Shown piece after piece: positions 57,992-64,000 of a stretch of 64,000 nucleotides of DNA (position 1 is its first letter; each line of letters starts with the position of its first letter). Made by a program: the position numbers and the translations under genes. The notes beneath the pieces are model-generated. The model saw only the letters and a list, made by a program, of their open reading frames with translations, did not search any database and was not told the origin of the DNA. The stretch lies in NCBI GenBank assembly GCA_006538405.1, contig BJKQ01000008.1, forward strand, positions 1,426,001 to 1,490,000, in the 5' to 3' direction. This stretch comes from Hansfordia pulvinata (taxonomy: Eukaryota > Ascomycota > Sordariomycetes > Xylariales).

Positions 57992-60445
57992 TCAGGCGCC
58001 GCCGCCGCCGCTTCTGGGGGCTAAGGACATCTCGACGGCTGCGCGCTGGACGGCTTCGTCGAAGCCGCCAGGGTACAGCTGGCGGTCCGCGCAGTACGAC
58101 TCGAGCTCAAACTCCAAGAAGCTGGCAATCTCTTCGCGCTTGCGCTCCTCGGGGAGTTCGTCCGCCTCGGCGAGCTCGCCCCCCTGCACGAGAGCCTTGC
58201 GCTTCGCCCCGAGGAAGTGGTCGACCCGCTGGACCTGCTGAGTGAGCTTGCGGCGCGCCCGGGGGTTCTTCGCCAGCTTCTCCAGGTCCATCGTGTTGGT
58301 CAGGACCTCGAAGACCACCGACTCCATGGGCACGTAGCCGAACACGTGCTTCATGGCGCGCATGGCAAGCAGCATGCCGGCCCAGTCTCGGACCTTGCGG
58401 AAAGAGTGTATGATCTTGGGGCCCAGGAAATCGTCCATCTTGTCCTTGTTGAACACCTGGACTGCGCGGACTGTCTGGCCGAACATGGCTCGCACTTCAG
58501 CTATGTGCGGCTCGAGATCATTCTGGTCGATCGTGTAAAGACGGTTGGGGCTGACTGCTGACCATAGAGCAAAGAAGGTCCGCGAGTCGGGCTGCACGCG
58601 GTGGGCCGCAGACACCTCGCGGAAAACCTTGAGAACCGACTTGCCCTCACCCGCGTGCAGAAGGGAAAAGAGGAGCTGGTTGATCAGGAAGGCATCTGGC
58701 GCCATCTCGGCGTCTTGGAAAGCCTTCCAGAATTCATTGAACTTGGAGTGCAGACCGCGCTTCGTATATGATTCGGCCAATAGGGAAAAGGTCTCCAGAG
58801 TAGCCCGAGGCCAACCGGATGTAGGTCGAATACTGACGACACTCTGGGTGTTGGCGGCGCTTCTCCGGTTCTGCACAAACTGCACACGGGCGTTGATCAT
58901 GGCCCAAGCGACCGTTTCGGCGAGCTGGATGTTGGCGCCTGAGTCGGATCTGATCCAAGCGCCAATGAGGCCGTTGACATGGATCGGCCGTGGCGTGATG
59001 GCCTTCTGTTGCATCAAGAGCAGGACATTGTAGGCACCCTTCAAGTCGCCTCCGCCAATGAGGCGCTTCAGCCACTTGCCGAAAAAGAAGGTGTTTCCAA
59101 TCGTGGAGGAAAGCTTGGCGCCCTTGGATAGGTCGACGGCTCCTTGGGTCATCATATCAACGAATACGTAGAGGGCGTACTCGGTCTGGTTCGCGCTGAG
59201 GAAGTTGGAGATGACCGAGTCGTAGTCTTCGATGGTGATTGAGGAGCCCAGGTCGCTGCGTAGACCACGGAAAGCCTTGTACGCGGTCTCCGCCGACCCG
59301 GGGCGGGCGGCACACGCACGTATATAAGGGAGGCGGAACCTGGGATCCTTGGAGTGTGACGACTCGGAGATGATGTCCATGATCCTCTCGGCGCGGACAA
59401 AGTCACCCTGGAGGCAGTTCATGCGCAGGCCCAGGGTCCAGTAGTCCATGAACGTGTCCGGCTTCGCGCCCAGGGTGCCGGCAAGCCGCTTGTGGTGCTG
59501 CAGAGCCTCGTCTTTCCAGCCGTCGATGTAAAGAGCCTCGGTCGAGAGAAGATGTTGAGCGTCGGTGAAGACGACATCATTGCGCAGCATGTCCTTTGAG
59601 AGTATGACGAGGCGAGACATGCGGTTGGGGTTGTCGTCCCGCTCTTCAGCGAAGACGCGCCACAGCAGATCCCAAGCCGGCTGGGGGATGCAGCCGAGGT
59701 TTGCATCGCGGGTGTAGAGTTTGCGGGCCGAGGAATACTGTCTCCAGAGGACGGAGAGGGTCTCAAGCTCGACCTTGTTGGATCGGGAAAGCTGGCGTTC
59801 GGCGACGATCATGGCGTGGTTCAGTTTATCGATGTACACAACGTCACGCCGCTTGAAAGGCTCGCTGGGAATGATGAGGGCTGCTTCGGCCTGCGTGCGA
59901 TCTTCGTGGGGCGCCAACTTGAGCTGGGAGGGATCGAGTGCGCGGCCGTGCTCGCTGTCATCGGCGCCGAGATCTTCAAGCTGCCGGACAAGATTCTCGG
60001 CCAGCTCCATCCTCTTTTCAAGGGCTCCCATATCTGCTACCATCTTATCGCGAGGGGCGTTGACCGAGTCTTCGAAGCCCTTGCGGCCATCGACGCGGCG
60101 GATCTTGCCGCCCTTACCCTGTTCAAAGAAGTTGATCGTGGCGCCGGGGTTTGTTTTCTTGGGCTTCACCTTGTTGCGGTCTCTCCCTTTGCTCAGTTCT
60201 GTGTCGAGACCAAGGGCCCTGAGGGTCCTCTGGCGTTCGGCCTGACTGGCGACGGTGACCTGGCCGCCATTTTGACGGGCAGGGGATTGGGTTTCATCTC
60301 GAGGCTGCGGCGCCTGAGAAGAAGAGTGGCGAGCGGGAATCGACGGTCCAGGCCGGCTGGGCGCCTGCTTGTGGAGAGCGGCGCGGCAAGATCGGCATAT
60401 GAAGTCGCGAGAGGTCGGCGCGAAGGGTAGGGATCGTGGAGGCAT
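57992..60445 (-). CDS. mitochondrial PPR-like protein
   Basis: Intronless frame of 817 residues from the Met at 60445. The N terminus is basic with Ser/Pro/Arg (PPRSLPFAPTSRDFICRSCR) and fits mitochondrial import. A Lys-rich, disordered region follows (GRDRNKVKPKKTNPGATINF). From about residue 300 onward there are repeated helix pairs of pentatricopeptide character (DYDSVISNFLSANQTEYALYVF, ETFSLLAESYTKRGLHSKFNEFWKAF, PDAFLINQLLFSLLHAGEGKSVLKVF). Fungal proteins of this type act in processing, stability or translation of particular mitochondrial mRNAs; the target here is unknown. The frame is open upstream to 60778, but that part is not needed and lies inside the promoter shared with orc3. A Gly/Ala tail ends the protein. 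Confidence 0.78.
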   Translation of the reverse strand: MPPRSLPFAPTSRDFICRSCRAALHKQAPSRPGPSIPARHSSSQAPQPRDETQSPARQNGGQVTVASQAERQRTLRALGLDTELSKGRDRNKVKPKKTNPGATINFFEQGKGGKIRRVDGRKGFEDSVNAPRDKMVADMGALEKRMELAENLVRQLEDLGADDSEHGRALDPSQLKLAPHEDRTQAEAALIIPSEPFKRRDVVYIDKLNHAMIVAERQLSRSNKVELETLSVLWRQYSSARKLYTRDANLGCIPQPAWDLLWRVFAEERDDNPNRMSRLVILSKDMLRNDVVFTDAQHLLSTEALYIDGWKDEALQHHKRLAGTLGAKPDTFMDYWTLGLRMNCLQGDFVRAERIMDIISESSHSKDPRFRLPYIRACAARPGSAETAYKAFRGLRSDLGSSITIEDYDSVISNFLSANQTEYALYVFVDMMTQGAVDLSKGAKLSSTIGNTFFFGKWLKRLIGGGDLKGAYNVLLLMQQKAITPRPIHVNGLIGAWIRSDSGANIQLAETVAWAMINARVQFVQNRRSAANTQSVVSIRPTSGWPRATLETFSLLAESYTKRGLHSKFNEFWKAFQDAEMAPDAFLINQLLFSLLHAGEGKSVLKVFREVSAAHRVQPDSRTFFALWSAVSPNRLYTIDQNDLEPHIAEVRAMFGQTVRAVQVFNKDKMDDFLGPKIIHSFRKVRDWAGMLLAMRAMKHVFGYVPMESVVFEVLTNTMDLEKLAKNPRARRKLTQQVQRVDHFLGAKRKALVQGGELAEADELPEERKREEIASFLEFELESYCADRQLYPGGFDEAVQRAAVEMSLAPRSGGGGA

Positions 60446-61159
60446 GGGCTGAGACTGATGAGTGTGCTTGCTGAGGCGAGGCGGCAGGAGGTGAAAAATG
60501 CGCTTGGGAGGTCTCGGAGGGTCGAATTGAAGTGAAAGGAATGTGGGAGGCGCTTGGCGTGGGCTTGAAGCGTTGTAAAGATCGGAAGGGGTCGGGTCGT
60601 CGATGCTGTGAAGCTGCTGGTGGATGGCTGCGATGGTTGACGACTTTTTTTTCCCCCGTGAACGCGAGTGAGATGACGTCTGGCTGTACCTCGCAGCAAT
60701 GGAAGTACCGTACCCTCGATAGGCGCGCAGGCGCGCCCGAGTACTCGTACAGGGACCACCAGTGCCACGCGGTTGCACTGGAGGCGAGCTTAAGGGGTCT
60801 CCACCGTCCCCTGGAAAGACGACGCCACAGAACAGGTTCCTTTCGGTGGAGCCGTCGCGCCGCGTCCCCTGAGTAGCACTCCGACACAGGCGGAAACCAG
60901 CTACCTTGGGATGTCACGGATGTGTAGGTTCATGTACCTTGCAGTCCATTCGGGCCCCCCGTCGAATGGTGGGAGCTGTTCCGTCTGCGCGTCTCGGTAC
61001 TTCACTACCCACGGTACTCTGTGCATCAATTGGCGACGACACGACGCGCTGGCACTCTGGGCTGACTGCCACTATCACCACCATCCGCCCCGTCACTTTC
61101 AACCCACTCTCGCAGCCATTCGTGACAGTACTGCTCTGTGTGGACTCTCTTGCTGCATC
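60446..61159. other. divergent promoter between PPR-like gene and orc3
   Basis: 714 bp shared upstream region. It contains GTACTCGTAC at 60741-60750, one of the dispersed copies, and a T8 run near 60645. No gene was seen. Confidence 0.6.
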
Positions 61160-63597
61160 ATGGACACGGATCACGATACTACGGCGGAGTTTCTGCAGGA
61201 AAAGGAACATCAGGTAAGAATGGCCCCCCTGGCTTCAACGGGGCCCATCAAGCTATCAAGCTGACTTGCCCCAGGCTGCCTACATATTTGACCCCCGCGA
61301 TGATGTTGAACGGGAAAGCAGGCCTGCCAAACGCAGGCGCGTCTCCAAGAAGCATGAGAAGCCGGCTGCCCGTGTCCCGTCGGCTTCGGGATTTGCAGCC
61401 CCGGACTTCCCGCCGCTGCTCGACGGGGCTGGCGCTCAAGCTGCTGCGAAATCACGGCAGCAACTGTTCGCAAGTTGCTGGTCCCAGATACATGAACGCA
61501 TCCAGGTAAGCCCGAGACCAGTCCGGCTCATGCAAGTGAGCTACTGACAGCGGAAATCTAGCAAGTTCTGCGCGAGACCAACCAAGGCACCCTCGATGAG
61601 GTCACTGCTTTCGTCAAATCTGCCTGGCAGGATGCCCCTGTCGGCAGGATACCGTCTGCCTTTGTGATTAACGGCCCCAACATCGCTTCGCAAGACCTCC
61701 TCTTTGGCCAGCTGTCGGATGCCCTTTTGCACGGAGCCAACGCCATCACGGTCAGGATCCGATCCGCTGAGGCTTCCAACCTGAAAACCACCCTCCGCAA
61801 GATCATCCACCACGTCACCTCAAAGGGCTCCGAGGACGAGGGCGACCAGGAGATGATAGTGCGCAAAGATGTGCGATACCCTGCCCGTCGCCACTGTGTG
61901 CCCAGCTGACCTCCCCCAGGGACGGAAATTCCTGAAATACGATCTCGAGGCCTTGCATGCCTATCTTCAGTCCACCGGTGGGGCTGATCGTTCCCATCGT
62001 CAGATAGTCATCGCTTTCCAGGATAGCGAGGCCTTTGACAGCGGTCTGCTCTCCGAGTTGATCTCCCTGATAAGGCAAGCATTTCCAAAAACGTTGGCCC
62101 CCGATGGGCTGCTTCCCTAGGCTAACAGGTGTTCAGCCACTGGCTCGACCGTATTCCCTTCACTTTGCTCTTTGGCGTGGCCACCTCGGTGGACCTGTTC
62201 CAGGCGCGCATGCTCAAATCGACATGCCAGCTTCTCTATGGTGACCAGTTTGACGTCGAGCAGTCGACTTCTATAATCAAGAAGATCTTCAAGACCGCCG
62301 TCATGCACAACGACACACCCCTTCAGCTTGGTGCGACTCTCTTAAACAGCCTCCTCGAGCGCCAAGAGGATCAAGTCAGCAGCATTCCGCTATTCGTGAG
62401 CTCGTTAAAGGTTTGATTCGCTGCACTTCCTATTTCTGCAGCCACCACTAACAGATGACAGTATGCCTATATGTGCCACTTCTACGCCAATCCTCTCTCA
62501 GTACTTCTGTCGGAGAGTGTCGATCACACGATGCAGCAGCCCGAGTCCGTCGAGATGGTCCGGTCTTTGCCGTCGTTCCGCAAATTCATCGAGGAGGCTA
62601 TTGAAGCTGAGGACCACCAGCAAGCGCAACAATTGCTCCAAGATGACGGTACCTTGGCCGGGTTTGTCCGAGAACAGTTGGCGAGTGCACGTCACTGGAA
62701 GACCAACCTGCTTCGTGTTTCGAGCATCGTGGATTCGCTAAAACCCGGTCTCACGGACCTCTACTTGGAAGCCCTATCAACCGGTGTTGACCTGGACTCG
62801 CACAACAAAGAGCTTGTCACGACGATTCAGCAGAAGGGGCCGAGTGAAACCATTTCACTTCTCAAGGCCATTCTGGACATCATCGAGGGTGGCAACACAA
62901 GCCTCGGGGTTGATGATTGGGCTGAGGACGGTGTCGAGTCTCTCACAGTTCTCTCTGGGATTCTCGCGGACATGAAGCAGCTGCAGTCCCAAGCCGACGA
63001 AGACGGCCACACTCTGCGCAGCAAGTACAGCGGAAAGAACAGGGTGCTCAGAACCACCATAATTGCCCAGAAAGTCCAACTCAGCCACGACACGGCTGCT
63101 TTGACCGATGCAGACAAGACGTATACAGGGCTGGTCGATAAGTTTGTCGATCATCTGAGACTCATTCTACATTGCCAAAGTGTAGAGGAGATTCCGTTGC
63201 ACGAGATCTGGCTCTATGACTCGCGATCGCCCTCGAGGGATGTCTTTACCCCACGACCGCGGCCAGTCCTAGAACGAGCTCTCTCGCGTCCCACGACTAT
63301 CTCGGCTGCGCCTGCTGCAAGACGGCCGAGGATACTATCATGCCAACGTTCCCCGCGACGGCCATCTTGTACCAGCTCTACCTCGAGACTGGATCCCTAA
63401 TCAATGTGGCCGATTTGTGGTCGGCATTCTACGCGACCCTGGGGGGCGACGACGCCGAGGAGGGCGACGACTCCCGTGAAAGAACTGCGTTAGTCTTGTT
63501 CTATCGAGCAATGGCAGAGCTGAGAAGCATGGGCTTTGTGAAACCAACTAGAAAGAAGGCAGATCACATCGCCAAGCTTGCTTGGAAAGGTCTTTGA
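61160..63597 (+). CDS. orc3: origin recognition complex subunit 3 (Orc3), one-base frameshift near the C terminus
   Basis: Six exons: 61160-61213, 61275-61505, 61562-61858, 61920-62074, 62137-62410 and 62462-63597. Introns are 51-62 nt; the fourth appears to use a GC donor (AAG|GCAAGC) and a TTCAG acceptor. Orc3 is part of the six-subunit ORC that marks replication origins. Recognisable blocks are AYIFDPRDD, the divergent AAA+ core (SAFVINGPNIASQDLLFGQL, QIVIAFQDSEAFDSGLLSEL, WLDRIPFTLLFGVATSVDLF) and the mid helices (YMCHFYANPLSVLL). The C-terminal winged-helix end (ATAILYQLYLETGSLINVADLW, ELRSMGFVKPTRKKADHIAKLAWKGL) lies in a shifted frame. The shift falls at three Cs (63290-63292); one added C gives 715 residues. 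Read literally, the winged helix is lost. Confidence 0.95.
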
Positions 63598-64000
63598 GCG
63601 GATCGCGGTCGCCTTTTCCGTACCGAACTCGTACGCCTGGCGCTGTGCCCGGAGCTGTCAGGCTGTTCCGGGCCACGTACGCCCGACATCCGACATGCAA
63701 GCAGCAGCAGCGCCAGCAGAGACTGGGTCATGATCATGAGATACAATTGGAGGTTACTGGCCATTCGCGGTGCATCGCGCGCTGTTTCGAGCTGCAGTCC
63801 TTTTGCATCTGTGGAGTCGATACTCTGAGCATTTTTCCAGCGAAGGAGAATTCTTTGACGGCAGAGCGGATAATATACAGAGTCGTTTGTTGGTAGCGGG
63901 GTTGTAGAATATAGCACAAAGGCGAGTGGGGCGGCTCCAGACCGCTCGCGACACTTTGAAAACGGAAGCCACTACAAAGGAGGGGACGACACCCCGGGGC
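63598..64000. other. orc3 3' flank, right edge of window
   Basis: 3' region of orc3 with a short CAG-type stretch near 63700 and A/T-rich DNA after 63800. No gene could be supported before the window ends. Confidence 0.5.

Noticed and set aside
12518..63292. Programmed ribosomal frameshifting as an explanation of the four frame breaks
   Set aside because: The sites do not form classical slippery heptamers in the zero frame, occur in unrelated genes, and are not known for P0, OGG1, Msh1 or Orc3 families.

Overview
The window is nuclear DNA from a filamentous ascomycete, most likely a Sordariomycete. Genes are GC-rich, lie on both strands and are spaced 0.3-4.7 kb apart. They carry 0-5 short introns, mostly 51-115 nt, with GT...CTAAC/CTGAC...AG signals. 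The content is typical of filamentous fungi: a combined Mad3/Bub1 checkpoint kinase, a CAP-Gly protein with C-terminal zinc knuckles, an F-box/ankyrin protein, a degraded NACHT-type NLR gene and small secreted proteins. Assignments rest on reading translated sequence and recognising family motifs; no database search was possible.

Layout: 1-2357 gene-poor flank; 2358-3713 (+) AP endonuclease Apn1; 4377-8229 (-) Bub1; 9289-10450 (+) remnant of a NACHT gene; 10618-11454 (-) TENA/THI-4-like protein; 12087-13474 (-) OGG1 8-oxoguanine glycosylase; 14978-17026 (+) U2AF large subunit; 17609-18277 (-) secreted protein of unknown function; 18278-22074 empty; 22075-23749 (-) F-box/ankyrin protein; 24396-27225 (-) Nop14; 27981-29074 (+) membrane-anchored helical-repeat protein; 29075-33760 empty; 33761-36716 (+) CLIP-170-like protein; 37732-38813 (+) ribosomal stalk protein P0; 39717-43142 (-) mitochondrial MutS homologue Msh1; 45655-46209 (+) weak hypothetical; 47485-47874 (-) small secreted protein; 48711-52005 (-) GH38 alpha-mannosidase; 53645-54970 (-) DXD glycosyltransferase; 56564-57649 (+) low-complexity signal-anchor protein; 57992-60445 (-) mitochondrial PPR-like protein; 61160-63597 (+) Orc3.

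The genes are mostly unrelated housekeeping functions rather than an operon or cluster. Genome maintenance is well represented (apn1, ogg1, msh1, bub1, orc3), followed by gene expression (U2AF, nop14, P0) and glycan processing (mannosidase, glycosyltransferase).

Two things stand out. First, four conserved genes (ogg1, rpp0, msh1, orc3) each lack exactly one base at a C or G homopolymer, and adding one base restores the whole family-length frame. Because P0 and Orc3 are essential, a systematic consensus error is the best explanation. Second, the 10-mer GTACGAGTAC, or its reverse complement, occurs at least ten times, always between genes and often upstream of start codons. This is far above chance and is a candidate undescribed regulatory or structural motif. 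I found no convincing RNA genes, CRISPR arrays or intact transposons.
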